Counted from the first letter of the stretch, positions 1 to 12,439 are shown. The stretch is DNA of 64,000 bases from Oenanthe sinensis (GCA_028671895.1 CM053813.1:39651501-39715500); one strand, 5' to 3'. Notes: generated by a model from the letters alone, not told the origin. Numbers and translations: made by a program.

Positions 1-2717
1 TAATTCATCTAGAATAGGCTAGTCACATCATGCATTTGCTTTATATGATATGATTTCGAGATTACTGTGAAAGTATAACACCTTTTACAGAAGTCAGAAT
101 AGCAGCAACATAGTCCAAGTAACCATAAACAGATAAACTACCTTTGCCAGATTTGCTCACTTTTGAAAAGACAGCTGGGGATGAGGAGCATATAGCATTT
201 TCGTTTACATGAACCAGTTCCTCAACTTCTCTATTTACTGCAGCCCATGCACATTCCTCATCATTCCTAGAAATTCTAGAAACTGGAAAGTTAACATTTG
301 GAAAATTTCCACATCCTGGGGAGATGGATCGCGCCAGGAGTATATTGTTTTCCTTTATTACCTTGTAAAAGCAGTAAAATGAAGATGCTTATATTGATGC
401 AAATATTAGTAAGACGAAGATAGTATGGTAATTAAAAATGAGCGCAGATTTGCAATACCTCCTCATCAGATATGTTCTCTTCATCTGAAGTGCAAGCGGA
501 TACCCTATCTGCGAGGCAGGTCAACTTGCGCTTATCATCAACCTCGTCTTGTATACAAAATAGTCTGTCCCTCTTTGAAGCCATTATTTGCGAAATAACA
601 ACAGTTACTGGAAATACAACTGTGTTTTTGAGACATCATAGTACTATTTATAAGTACAAACCTTCTGAGGTGTATTACTTGGCCCAGTTACATGTTCAAG
701 TCCACGAGCATCTGCAACATTAAACAGTTGTATTTAAACTCATAAACGCTAAAACATAGGTACAGCAAGTCAGCAACAGTTTATTGATTCTCAACTGTAG
801 GGGTCATTTACAGATTGCACCAACCATATAAAAATATATGTGACTTAGTAGTATATACGAGATGAGATCTACAAAGGCTCTATTGACCAACCTCTAAGTA
901 TCTCCAGCTGTGAAAGAACTTGTCCTCGCCCCTGTAAAAGTTCACAATTTACTTTAAGAACACAAGAACATGTACTAGCTATATATTTCGTCATTGGACA
1001 ACAATGCCAAGCTAAAAAACTGATAATAAAGAGATGCATAGCAGCCAAAGTATGTGAAAAATCTTAAGATGAAAAGTCTACCAAGAATGAGAATAGTGAA
1101 ATAAACATCAGTTGTGTACATTCTTTATAATCAGGAGTACTTTCTTATTAAAACATTAAAAACGAGAATTAATTGGGGAAGACATAAAATCACCCAATTT
1201 ATTTCTTTGCTGACCTTATATATTATTTTACGTGTGTCTGTATTTTGGCTGAAATACCATTAGCAATACTATGCTTCTAAGAGATACCACTTGCAATACT
1301 AAAGTTCACATTTTGTTGAGGAATTTTTCATCCAATTTAGATATCAATAACTATATTTGCTCCAATCCACTAACATAGATGTTGAAATAAGAATTAGACA
1401 TTAAAACCCTCACGGTCTTGGCTGAAATAGATGGTATGTGAACAGATGTAGAACAGAATGTGAATGCTATTAATGCAAATGGCAACTTCTAAAGTGTAGG
1501 GTTGCAAGAGGTATGTCGGCCAAAGTGTATAGATGCACATTATGCACTTTACTCATATCAGAACCACCTGTCTTTAACTAGTTCACAGATTTCTGTCAAT
1601 ACACACACATGTAAAATGTCATTTAGTTGGAGTATTTACATGCACTTGGGTGAAGATGAATAAACAATTTTGCAATCTGAAACAATGGCTCAGACAACAA
1701 ACCTTCTTATTTATAGTTTCACCTAAAGAAATGCTCCAACCTCCATGCACATTACCCTCACAATCTTCTTCTTCTGGTATAGCAAAAGTTCACCATTAGC
1801 AAAAATATTAAAATAGAAAAGCTCCCCAATATAACGTAAAAGTAAATAATACTTATATAAACGTCATTCTGCATATGGCTGCAAGGAATAGAACAAGGTA
1901 AGAACAGAAGCCATTTAGGTTGACCCTTATCCAATTTTTGGGCCAATTCCCCCTTTGTAATACCAAAAAATGAGTTTCTTCTCGAATCCAAGTTTGCTGC
2001 ACCAACCATTACCAAACTAATACCTATTCCGTGTAGTACTTCAGGTGTTTCTGTTGCGCATAATATAAATCCCATAGCAGATGAATTCCAATGAGCCTTT
2101 CAACCTAGTACTTTTTGTAATCGGCTCTCTAGTTTCTTCAATAAACGCTGATTCTTATCATCACATCAATGCATAATCTTTATTCCAATCCTCACTTCCT
2201 TTCCACAAATTTTAAACTAAGCTCCACTCGTTCCATTTCACAACACAGTGCTTACTTCTTTAAAACACTTACTTACAGACATTTAACTCAGACAATCACA
2301 CATATAATCTCGACTCTTATTACCAAACACATTAAGCTCTAATTAGCAAGAAAACTCGGAAAAATAAACTACATTAAACTCTTTCATATCATTCATATTT
2401 TAATATTATCTTACAACCCCAATTTTCTTCACATAATTCATTAAATTCTCACCACACTTTCATCAAATTAATCAATCAAATGCAACATTAATTTAAAGCG
2501 AGCAAGAGTGTGCGAAACCTAACCCGAAATACTCTGATCAGAATCACAATTATCCTGCACATACAACAATGTACACATAGATAAATATATTCAATCAAAT
2601 ACGAGATGCAAAACATTAATAGTAAGCTTAATTAAATAGCAGGTAATGAATTACTTAATTAAGTAGATACACGTATATTACCGGTATTGAATTGTGGTTA
2701 TTTATCCATTTCCGCAT
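1..2717 (-). CDS. Unrecognised multi-exon gene, 5' part (3' end outside window)
   Basis: Four minus-strand exons join in one open frame with GT-AG borders and matching phases: 892-931, 662-711, 459-572 and 142-361. Their product includes QVLSQLEILR, CIQDEVDDKRKL, SDEENISDEE and ECAWAAVNREVEELV. It is acidic and polar, with no membrane segment. The last exon ends in phase 1 at a GT donor (140-141), so the gene continues beyond the left edge. A likely start is ATG 2715-2717, giving MRKWINNHNSIP (2682-2717), then a 31-bp exon at 2524-2554. A coiled-coil-like piece (LLKKLESRLQ, about 2103-2150) may supply the missing exon between these and 931, but I could not make the phases agree. A TTC/GAA microsatellite lies directly upstream of the ATG. 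I do not recognise the family. The four downstream exons are well supported; the 5' structure is tentative. Confidence 0.6.
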
Positions 2718-2747
2718 CTTCTTCTTCTTCTTCTTCTTCTTCTTCTT
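2717..2747. repeat. (TTC)n / (GAA)n microsatellite
   Basis: About ten CTT repeats lie immediately upstream of the putative start codon of the minus-strand gene, so the transcript's leader would carry a GAA run. GA-rich or CT-rich leaders are common in plant genes. Confidence 0.9.
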
Positions 2748-3306
2748 GTATTTCTGCACAATCAAGAGCAGATTTAGTAGAAAATACACACACTACTGTT
2801 GTAGTTTTTATTCTAGTATATACTTGTATATAATTTGACTCGTATAATTTTAATTAAGCAGATATTTTTTTTAAAATTAAATGAAACAATTTTACATGTA
2901 TAAATTTTGATTCAACACATTACGGTTAAAATTTTCTATTACAAATTTACACTGATTAAAATCTAGATGAATATGTTTAGTTTAATTTTAATTTGTTGAT
3001 AATTTGATATTTTTTATAAAAAAATTTATTAATTTTTAGTGTACTCGAGACTTCGAAATAATACACGACTCCAAAACATTAATTGTGTTGTCATGCAAAA
3101 GTATTATAAATTTGTTTCAGCGCGCTATTTCTCTCTTGGCTACTTCTTAAACTCAAGTTGTCCACCCTTACCCCAAACCAAGTTTAGTGTTCTTTAGCAT
3201 AAGGTAATATCTTCGTTACACATTATTTCTTATATGTGTATAAACATGTTATATATATGCACGTAAGTGATTGACTATTGTGTTCATTAAATTTCAGTTT
3301 AACAAA

Positions 3307-3339
3307 ATGGTCGGGAAAAGGATGAAGCGATACAAATTG
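3307..3339 (+). other. Possible short first coding exon
   Basis: An ATG-initiated open stretch, MVGKRMKRYKL, is preceded by a TTTCAG acceptor-like site and followed by a good GTAAGT donor at 3340. A leader-like exon could end about 3202 at AAG|GTAATA. No downstream partner is clear; 7684 onward can be read in frame but is not convincing. It could be a remnant 5' end of a gene transcribed divergently from the minus-strand gene at 1-2717, separated from its body by later insertions. Weak support only. Confidence 0.2.
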
Positions 3340-3588
3340 GTAAGTCTGTTCTCTTTTAGTTTCATCTTGCATTCGGTTTTTTAATCGGGTGTATCATGTA
3401 TTCTCCATGTCCCTGTTTATATGTCCATTTTGAAAAAATTATGCGTATTAAGAAAATATGCCTAATTATTATCTTGAAAAATGAGAATTCAATTAAGTTT
3501 TAAAAATGTCAGACGTTAGAAATGATAAATACAGGGATAGTTTCAGAATATTATCCTTAAATTTGTTTTAGAAATAGAAATAAATATA

Positions 3589-5362
3589 GGTATGAACTTG
3601 ACAGAAGAGGGAGCCTGAAAGCATTAGAAACTATTTCATCACAATCAGAGGTGTTAACATCAGTTTCCTTCCTTAGAATAACATCAACGCTGTTTTGGGT
3701 GTTGTGAACATAACTATTCTTTAATTCCGCTGTAAAGGCCTTCTCATACGGTTTAGGTTTCTTCTCTCCAACAACTTTTCTCTCAGACCTACTAGAATCA
3801 GAACCATTGACAAATATATGGGAACCCTCTTCGCCCCCCCCCTGCCTGATGGGAACAACTCTACTATTTCTTAAATGCATTTCGTTGTCAGTCAAATAAA
3901 TCAGATCATCGTGGAGAGGTGACAACAGAAGTATACTATGCAATGGAAATGATGTCATAATCTGCTCCACCACATTGACAAAAAAAATAGAATTGAAGTT
4001 AGATACTACAAGTCAGTGTTTCAGATATAGGCCAAGGGAAGCTATAAGTTGAAATCAGTGTAGGAAATAATTTACCTCAAAAATACTTGTGGGAGATTCC
4101 TGTGGTGAATTGTGAGGCTCACGAGCCAATTCACCATCTGTTGGGCTGTTCTCAAATGATGATGTAGGCAAGACATCCAGGCCAAGTCCACTGTATATTT
4201 CAACATTTTTTCGGTTGACAAATTATCAGAAACCATCTTGATTCGGACCTTATAATTTATGTGATCTGATGGACTATCAGACTTGTTCTCAGCATTCGTA
4301 AGACGTATGGTAAGTTCTAGTCTTACAGAATCATCAAAAATGAGGACCTGGGTACAGGCAAGGTTGTCATGCCTAGAGCAGTTGATCCATGCCTAGCAGA
4401 TAGAGATGCACTTGAGGAAACAGAGTGACCTCGAGCACCCTGTATTGCAACATAAATCCAAAGAGATATTGTAATTCTCTGCCTAACAAAATATATGTCT
4501 TCAATAACAACAGTGGGTAAAGAAGGATATCTCTACCTCCAGAGTCAAATTGTTGGGATATATTGATGCATTGTGGTTTTGAATCTTTGGTGGAGTTTTT
4601 GGATGAGACCAAACAGGAGAATAGGAGATCGTTGGTATGTCGGTAAAAATGATCCATATCCACCAAATTTTGATCCTGTAAGATTTAATCAATTGCCATA
4701 TGAGCACTTCTTGGATATAAATTATTGCGACTCGTTCAGTGTTATGAAATCCACAGTTCTACATTTCTCTTTCTTTTCTTAAGTAGAAGATCAACACTGA
4801 TGCTAATTTCTCTTACCCAAGCTCTCAGCAGAGACTCCGCCTTCAAAATCCAAAATGTCCCAAAACATGCTCAAGTTTCTCATCCTTCAAAGAAAACAAT
4901 AGAACATATGAGAGCTGGTATAAAGTAAAGCTACAGCAACAATTACAATTTAGAAAGTTTTGTCCCTCAGTCTGTATAGAACATGATTTTATTTTCTCCT
5001 TTGTAATATGCTACTTCTATATAGATCATCAACACACATTTACAATATTAGCCAATAATCATTATCAAATTGATACAATTGCTCTAGTGAAAGTACTTAT
5101 AAATTTGCACAGTCTCCAACCCAAAACATTAACTTTTACACATATTGATTCAACAACTATAAAAATCTCGATTTGATACAACTTTAGCAGAGCCGAAATA
5201 AAGAACTCTTTTATTTTAGTACAAAAAACCTTTTCAAACAAAACTATTTCCACATAAATCACGATATGAATTTATGCTACCTTTATAGAAAGTGCTAGCG
5301 ACACATTGCTCGCTTGCCTTCCATATATAACATTTAATAAAGCAAATTTGACCGTTTCGAGA
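3589..5362 (-). pseudogene. Truncated duplicate of CW-type zinc-finger gene (exons 2-5 part, with introns)
   Basis: This 1.77-kb segment matches 33128-34940 of the intact CW gene base for base with few differences, and includes three introns, so it arose by DNA duplication rather than from mRNA. It covers the equivalents of exons 2, 3, 4 and the first 0.4 kb of exon 5, and lacks the start exon, the CW finger and everything after it. Several indels break the frame relative to the parent: an 8-bp insertion near 4617, a 5-bp loss near 4850, a 1-bp loss near 4337 and a 1-bp loss near 4210. A longest open piece (3557-3973) is only the exon-5 remnant. It cannot encode the parent protein. It could still be transcribed and produce RNA similar to the parent. 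Confidence 0.93.
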
Positions 5363-6768
5363 TTCAGCAAATATTAAATTATTTTAACTATATATTATAT
5401 ATATGTTTCAAGAGTAGTATCTAAATTAAATTAAATAGTAATATAAATAAGTTAGTTATCCTTAATTCTTAATATAATAATTACTTAAAAACATTGATGA
5501 TGCATTATGAAGTGTTGAACAATTGAAGTGACTAAATAATTAACAAATTACTTAATTAATTGATGAATAAGAATTCCCGAGAATCGAAGAATCAGATGCA
5601 CAGTGTGGAGGATGAGTGAAGAATCCGAAGAATCCTTGCTTCTTAGTCCGCAATGAATTGTTGTGGATTCACAATTAATCATTGGGGATATCATTTTTTT
5701 CCTTCAGAATATCCCTTCTTCCCAAACACCATAAGCTGGTTGGTAAAAAGTAATTACTTCACCTACAATAATTCACCGTGCGGGGGTTTCACAATATTTT
5801 GTAGCGGATTTCTTTAATTATAACGTATAATAATTGTATAATCATGTAATGAAGAGAGCTCTGATTTATTGGCTTAATAATACTTTATATCCAACAATGG
5901 CCATTGAACCGCCAACCGTCCCATATATATGTATTTTTATATGTTACATATTTTCATTACAGTGTTCAAACACATGTTTTGTGTTATGGCGTAGGGTAAA
6001 AGTAATCACAAAAAATTCTAGTTCGATTTAACCTTTAATAAAGGTCGTTCAAATTTGAAATTATAATTCATATTTGAATTTGTTGAGTTTTTTCATATAA
6101 AATGTGATGTAGAAAGAAATTAAAGAAAAACAACTAATACTAATTTATTTATTTACTCAACATGCAAATGAGATACATAAACAAGTCTTATATAGGCATG
6201 GTATAAATTAACTTAGCTAAAACTTAAGAACCCTGTCCTTTAAAGTGATAAACTACATATAGAAGCAAATCTCTTATATTAACAAACTAATAAATAAATT
6301 ATAAACATATTTTTGTATATCCAAAATATCATATTTTTTCGATTAATTTTGAATCAATTTCCAATACTCCTTAATTTAATTCATAGTTCTTTGAAAAAAT
6401 TATGAAGTACTTCATCACCTTGAATATTTGTTTGTTCATGCACTTCTTACAAACATTTACTCCTTGTTTTATTTTTGAATTTTGGAGCACTTCTCTCCAT
6501 GGTGCGCACTTCTCGCTCATAATTCTAAAACATACTTTCTTTACATGGCCACTTGTGACTATGTATTCTTTCTCATGGTGATTTTACAACATTTGGTGCC
6601 TATATTTTCCATATCCTCTTGAATCTCTTTCATGATTTGCCTCAAGAACTCGATTATCGCTGTAAGAACTTCCGACAACTCTGCCAGCACCACCTTCGTT
6701 TTTCTTTTGTTCACCCATAACTCCACGAGCGAGTGATTATCAACGCCCAGTTTTTCAAAGAGAACCTA
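5363..6768. other. AT-rich intergenic region
   Basis: No gene is recognised. About 6480-6768 read on the minus strand may be leader or gag-like sequence belonging to the LTR remnant at 6786-7040, since it follows that element's primer-binding site, but no domain can be named. Confidence 0.5.
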
Positions 6769-7040
6769 GCTCTGATACCATTTTTTGATTTCTTTAGGAT
6801 GAAAAGAGCAGAGAATAATGGTGCTAATACATATAAAAATTCTGCATATTGATTTCATATTTGATAATGCAAGTAATAGGCCTATATGTAGGCTAACAAT
6901 CATAAACATAAAAATGGATAGATAGAAACCTAATCAATTTTCTTAAACTAGTTTTACTTATCCTAATAACTAATTAACAATTTGATAATGTATAATTAGT
7001 TCAAAATAAATCAAACAACTATGAATTATTATTCTCAACA
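6769..7040 (-). mobile_element. LTR retrotransposon remnant: one LTR plus primer-binding site
   Basis: Read on the minus strand, a 255-bp LTR begins TGTTGAGAATAA (7040) and ends in TCA (6786). It is followed after a short A run by a perfect TGGTATCAGAGC (6769-6780), the sequence complementary to the 3' end of plant initiator-methionine tRNA used for priming. No matching second LTR or recognisable pol was found, so this is a truncated copy. The PBS type is common to Ty1/copia and many TRIM elements. Confidence 0.65.
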
Positions 7041-8499
7041 GAAATATAGCAAAATATGACCATTCGCGTACTCAATACTATATTTCTAGTTTAATAATGT
7101 AATTGTACTTGAATTCGTTTTTAGTTAAACATGTTTGATGCAGTTTATTTGTTGTCTTGACATTGTGCATCGCATATAAAATATTAATTATTTAAACAAT
7201 AATTTCTAGTTCACTTGTTTAAAACTTGACATATGGTATGGATGGATGTGCAGGTTGTATACTTGAGTATTAACAACTTTGAATTTGGTTAGACCAAAAA
7301 GAGTAGTTTATGAATCATTCCAACCTAGCCAAATCAAATGCAAGTATAAATATAAAAATGCAAACCAGTATTTGAATGAAGTGTAGAAAAATTAGTTTGA
7401 ATCCCAACCGAATCTAAGAGTACTAATGAATTTTTGAGTAGAATCTAGCCATGCAAAATTTTTACTCTGTTATAGTGCTAGTTTAGTGTGTGTGTTAAAT
7501 AATCACACTACTAGTATAGTTTAGTGTGCGTGTTGAATAACCGCTTGACTGGTAAATACTAATTGCTGTTTCTATCCTTTTATTTATGTTTATTGACTAA
7601 TGTTCATAAGTTGTTTGGTGTTAGGTGATGTTTATCGCAAAGATTGTGTTATTCAATGCTTGACACTATATTTTTGTTGTCAGGTGTTTAGTCGAGATAT
7701 TAGTCGAGATATTGATAGTGCCGCCGCTCTCGCAATGACTATTTTCCTGAGTATTTGTTGTGTCAATCTGAGTTTGTAAAGCGTGTCTGTAGTAAATATA
7801 TGCATGTAGTCGTTATTATAAATCTCAAAGTATATATGTTTTTATCTTTAAATTTTTGTCAATTAGTTGATGAAATTGCAGACAGAAGTTTCACACTTAA
7901 AGATTCGAGTGAGATTTTTGATATCTTTTTTTTTTAATCTTTACTATTCATTACTAAAGGTGGGGGCTTTAAATGATAAAGGTAGGTGAGGTACACTGTA
8001 TCAAACTCGACAATATAAGAGTAGGCATAATCCTCAGTAGACAGATAATAAGTAGTCCATTTTGCAGCACCTCACTAGAGAGTAGGTGTCACTAGAATCG
8101 TATTAATTGAAATAACTGTTCGGTAATCTATTAAGTGAGAAGTACTGAAATTTCTTTGTGACTGGTGTTATCATCATTTTCCCTTTATATCAGGTACTCC
8201 CCTTTTTTTAAGGAATTATTTGTCATTAAAAGTATGTTGGTTTCCCCCCTGCCTTGTATGTTCTAGTTGCAATAAGATACCTAGTTCTTACTATTCATAT
8301 ACTATTATATTATGACATTGATTTATATACTATTTATATTATATTAGCCATGGATACTTAGCGGAGATCCTCATACACAGTGAATAACTAAATATCTATT
8401 CAAAAGAAATCTGTAGTGAAATTTTGCGATAATTTTTTTTGTTATATCATTGATTTATTCTGCTTCTAATTATTTTATAGATACACATTCTATGGTTAT
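7041..8499. other. Intergenic region without recognised gene
   Basis: AT-rich sequence with no supported gene. A short open stretch from 7684 contains a direct duplication of TAGTCGAGATAT; there is no codon pattern or homology that I recognise. Confidence 0.5.
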
Positions 8500-9008
8500 T
8501 TACACTCTGGCCCTTTAAGTATGTCCATTTGGACACATGAACCCTTACATTAAAAAATCGTATCTCGTTACCCTTTATTGGCCCTTTAAGTATGTTCATT
8601 TGGACACATGAACCCTTAAATAAAAAAAATCATACCTCCTTACCCTTTGTCTTTGTCATATGTACAACTCGGCGCATTATGAATGTACCAATCTGACCCT
8701 TTCTTAAAAGTTTATACTTTATACCATTGTATCCTTGCAAGATTTACGAAATCTGATTGATTTGGTAATCATCGTGTTCGAAATTGATCGATTTATACTG
8801 ACAATTGTGCCAAGCGCCTGTAAAACATAAAAACTGAAAATTTATTCAATTTTCATTCCAAAGTCAATTGGAATTCATGACTTTGATGAGGGAAACATTG
8901 GAATAAATTTTCAGAATGTACAAAGGATAGACTTAAGAGGCACAGAGGCACGATCATTTCTTTGTGTGTTTATGTGTCCATTTGGACTAACTTAATGAGC
9001 AATTTATT
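8500..9008. mobile_element. Probable non-autonomous inverted-repeat element with internal 71-bp duplication
   Basis: The left end (CCTTTAAGTATGTCCATTTG, about 8511) is the approximate inverse of the right end (ATGTGTCCATTTGGAC, about 8972). A 71-bp unit is tandemly duplicated at 8509-8579 and 8580-8650. A second element at 54413-55008 has ends with the same GGCCCTT...ACACATGAACCCT theme, so a family is likely. Superfamily and target duplication were not resolved. Confidence 0.45.
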
Positions 9009-9635
9009 TATAATCCTACTTTATTAGTATATCTTGCCATGATTGGTAAGTTGAGGTATGAGATTTTCCAACAATTTTATGATTTTTTGAATTAATTTCT
9101 TGGCATTTGTGTGAAATCAATTGGAAAGACCCCATATAAAGTTTGATTCTTGAGATTTTGTGGCTTTCAACGTTCAGACATTGTTGTCTGATGATTAGTG
9201 ATAGCATCTCAGTCTTACCTTACTAGTGGTTGTTTATTTACACTGTCGATTTACTATATCTATAGGCTTTTTGAACAGGCGGTTCAGGTCTTTTCTGATA
9301 ATTTTCAAGTCATATATTTGATCTATATTTGTTTTATTTAATCTATATGAATGCAGAGTTAGTAGCGACAGCGTTCTTTCTTGACACAATTCTCTGTGAT
9401 AGCGTATGAGTTTAAACGATGACATTCTGAATTCCCCTTATTTTTCATTCTGGATGTGTGGAATGGCTGTTTTTAAAGGTTACTTTCATTTGATAGAAAA
9501 GTCTTAGCTTAGTTCATAAATTGTCATTCAAATTCCATTTTCATTTTATATCTGATAATCTTGCTGGCCACAACTAATTTTCTTTAATATATACATGATT
9601 TCACCATTTCATATTTTGCAGGCGGATTTATCTAA

Positions 9636-10292
9636 ATGGATATCAATCAGGAAGACATTGCTGATTGTGCATGGTCCTCTACTAATAATGTTAAATATAA
9701 GCATTGTCCTCGGATTGGAGATGAGTACCAGGTGGAGATTCCGGAGCTGATGGAGAGTGATACTTATGTCTCTTTAAACCAAGGGTCCGGGTTTAGAATG
9801 GATGATGACTCATTTTCATCACAGGAAAAGGATGCTGAATTGGATTGTAACAAAAATAGTTGCTTTTCCTCTTGTTTTCCAAGAACTAATGAATGGAACG
9901 ACATTGAATGTAAGAGTTTTCTACTTGGTCTATATAGCTTTGGCAAAAATCTTCATCTTGTAAAGGAATTTGTTGAGACTAGAAGCATGTCAGATGTGCT
10001 GGCCTACTACTATGGAAAGTTTTATAGAAGCACGGAATACATCAGATGGTTACAGTCCAGGAAAATGGAGCGAAGAAGGATAATAAAGGAAGATAAGATT
10101 TACACAGGTTGGAGGCAGCATGAGCTTTTGTCACGCATTTCTCCTCATGTGTCTTCTGAATGCAAACGATCATTGAAGAAGGTAATGCCTGGAAGTAATA
10201 TTAGATACCACAGCTTTAGAAACAGTGATGCTACTTTTGATTTCACGCATTACAATTTTAGATATGTTATCATGCCTGAAGAAGATACCTAA
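9636..10292 (+). CDS. SANT/Myb-like domain protein, C-terminally short
   Basis: A single open exon encodes up to 218 aa. Residues about 25-38 (PRIGDEYQVEIPEL) match the ELM2-like N-terminal motif of plant SANT proteins related to Arabidopsis AT2G47820 and AT1G09040, named from memory as arginine-glutamic acid dipeptide repeat proteins. Residues about 87-131 form a SANT helix bundle (EWNDIECKSFLLGLYSFGKN, then VLAYYYGKFYRS), implying a nuclear chromatin or co-repressor role. The ATG follows an in-frame TAA and a good TTTTGCAG acceptor at about 9621, so an upstream non-coding exon is likely. Family members run to several hundred residues. Here similarity stops at K182, exactly where GTAATG at 10182 would be a splice donor, and I found no downstream exon before the repeats begin. 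It is either a truncated gene that reads through to TAA at 10290 or a 5' fragment. Confidence 0.7.
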   Translation: MDINQEDIADCAWSSTNNVKYKHCPRIGDEYQVEIPELMESDTYVSLNQGSGFRMDDDSFSSQEKDAELDCNKNSCFSSCFPRTNEWNDIECKSFLLGLYSFGKNLHLVKEFVETRSMSDVLAYYYGKFYRSTEYIRWLQSRKMERRRIIKEDKIYTGWRQHELLSRISPHVSSECKRSLKKVMPGSNIRYHSFRNSDATFDFTHYNFRYVIMPEEDT

Positions 10293-10436
10293 TTGTCTTC
10301 TGATATTGATTTGAAGCATTATGTTCGTATTGTAGAAATGTGTAAAATTTTGTTCTTAATCCTATCTGGTGTTTCTGCTGCAACAGGATAATTTTGCAGT
10401 TTTCATGAACTGATGCTTATTTATTTACCAATTAGC

Positions 10437-10628
10437 TGTTGGGAGTTATCCCACATTGTTTGTGGGAGGGGCAGTTTGCTAGATAATAAGCAGTCAGTTA
10501 ACTCCTTTAGTACGAGGCCTTTTGGGGTGTGCCCAATAATAAATCCGTGCGGGCTTGGCCCAAAACGGACAATATCATACTATTGTGGAATTAAGGCTTG
10601 CTTGTGGCCCAATAAGTGATATCAGAGC
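10437..10628 (+). mobile_element. TRIM-like LTR with primer-binding site
   Basis: The sequence begins TGTTGGGAGTTATCCCACAT, typical of short plant TRIM-type LTRs with a TCCCAC...GTGGGA hairpin. It ends near 10615 and is followed at 10617-10628 by TGATATCAGAGC, one mismatch from the initiator-methionine PBS. No coding capacity follows. A matching 3' LTR was not found. Confidence 0.6.
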
Positions 10629-10697
10629 TATGGTTATAACGGTCCATAACAATCTCATATGGGCGGGTTTTCAGAATGGGCCTAGGAAAAGGTAGAT

Positions 10698-10812
10698 GGA
10701 CTTGCCCCCATGATGGGCTTAAGGGGGAGGCGGGAGGACCCAGGGGCCTTCATTTGGACTTGCCCCCATGATGGGCTTAAGGGGAGGCGGGAGGACCCCG
10801 GGGCCTTCATTT
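10698..10812. repeat. 58-bp tandem repeat, two copies
   Basis: Two near-identical G/C-rich units at 10698-10755 and 10756-10812 each contain ACTTGCCCCCATGATGGGCT. They differ by a 1-base G-run indel and one substitution. They are probably internal to the TRIM-like element just upstream. Confidence 0.9.
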
Positions 10813-11480
10813 GTTCATGAGACAAAGGGCCTCATCTTAATGATCCAGCCAGGCCTTCAAACAAAAAATTATGTTTTCCAAGACTTGGTACACTTTCATA
10901 CAATTCTTTCCAAGTTTGTCTGAGGTTCTTGCACATTGGCATATGTCCTTCCTAAAGTAGGTACTACTATACAACGTGTTTGCGCAGTGGCTTAAACTCT
11001 TTTATATAGTAGCATGTGCCCCTCCAAGCTACTAACATTGCATGTGCAATCTTCCTAGATTGAAACATGGGTTCTTTTTATGATGGAAACACAAAGTCTA
11101 AATAGCGGAACAAATCATTTTCGATAAATATCTCTACAAAAATTAAATTTGCACAACTATAATTTTAACTAGAGAGAAGGTTTATAGCACTACCCCTAGA
11201 CTTTATTGAAAAGTAAATAAGATAAAGTCTTTTACCGCTATACGCTAAATATCATGCATATTATGAATGACATGAGTGCAATGCAAGGTTGTTAAATGAA
11301 AAGAATATCAAACCTTCCAGTAGTAACACCCCTTAGAGGCCTTCTGTAAAAATTGGCAGATGGCGTACCACTTTGAAAGTGCTCCCTTAAGGGGTGCTCT
11401 CGTCTTCCTTCTGTAGGAGCTTGGTTCATCAAGCATCGAATCTCTACCCGTCGCCACTTTTAAGGGCACATGCTCAACAA

Positions 11481-11600
11481 TCTCTACTTCATCAAAGGGT
11501 GAGGCTCTCTCACGACATGCTCTTTACTTTATCAAAGGGTGAGGCTCTCTCACGGCAGACTCTCTACTTCATCAAAGGGCGATGCTCTCCCATGACTGGC
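11481..11600. repeat. 40-bp tandem repeat, three copies
   Basis: Three consecutive 40-bp units (11481, 11521, 11561) share ATCAAAGGG(T/C)GA(G/T)GCTCTC. The third is the most diverged. The open frame across it is a consequence of the repeat and I do not call it a gene. Confidence 0.9.
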
Positions 11601-12439
11601 TCGGGGAACCTCTCAACGATATCATCTCTCTGGCTCATCAAAGTTGTTAAATATCATCCTTAGATAATCATTAGACAAGCTCTTTTTGACTCGAAAATGA
11701 ACCCTTCCATGTCGCTTTCGGTCAATATGGTGTCGGTTAGGTCATTACCTGTAAAAGAGAGATAAAATATACAATTAATCTTGAAAAGAGAAAATTAAAA
11801 GTTACCCGAAAGTTCAAGCCCTCATGATGGATGTTCAGCGTGGTGCTCTCCGAAAATTAAATCCCTAGAGGAGAGCCTATTCAGAACTTCTGGTCTGGTG
11901 TAGTTGTTCTCTCTTCAACACGTCTGACGTCCTTCTGCCTTCTAATCTGGTATAGTTGTTAATCTGTTTATTCAATAAAATCCAAGTTTCATCTTCAATT
12001 ACTGATATGAGTTCCTTTACTTTAATCATGATTGTCTCAATGATGCCAGGCTAAAAGCCCTTTTTAAAGGGCGGATGTAGTCGGGCTGAAAATACATGAA
12101 TCTCGTCGTGTATGTGCTTAATTGAGATGTATTTATCTTATTAGTTATCTCCAATATCATGTCTATGTGAGTAATTTCATGCGAGAAACACAAGTAGAGT
12201 TGGGAGTTCGTATAGTTAGGATCCATATGATTTTGAGAATTGATTTAATTAGTAATATTTTTACTAAGTAGTTTTTACCACTTTTAAATAATATTTGATT
12301 TTGAATCATTGGTTGTCTTTATTCCGAATACTTATGTGTTTAATTGTTAGTAAAAATTAATATTTAAATTACACCATGATTTTTATGTGTTTAACTGATT
12401 AACACGTCCTTTAGATTGCTTGATTATTGATATATTTGA

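Noticed and set aside
1758..2075. 105-codon minus-strand frame within the left-edge gene
   Set aside because: No phase-compatible splice sites join it to the supported exons and it reads into hydrophobic, repeat-like sequence.
11394..11663. 89-codon plus-strand frame
   Set aside because: Frame created by the exact 40-bp tandem repeat (divisible neither by 3 nor supported by homology).
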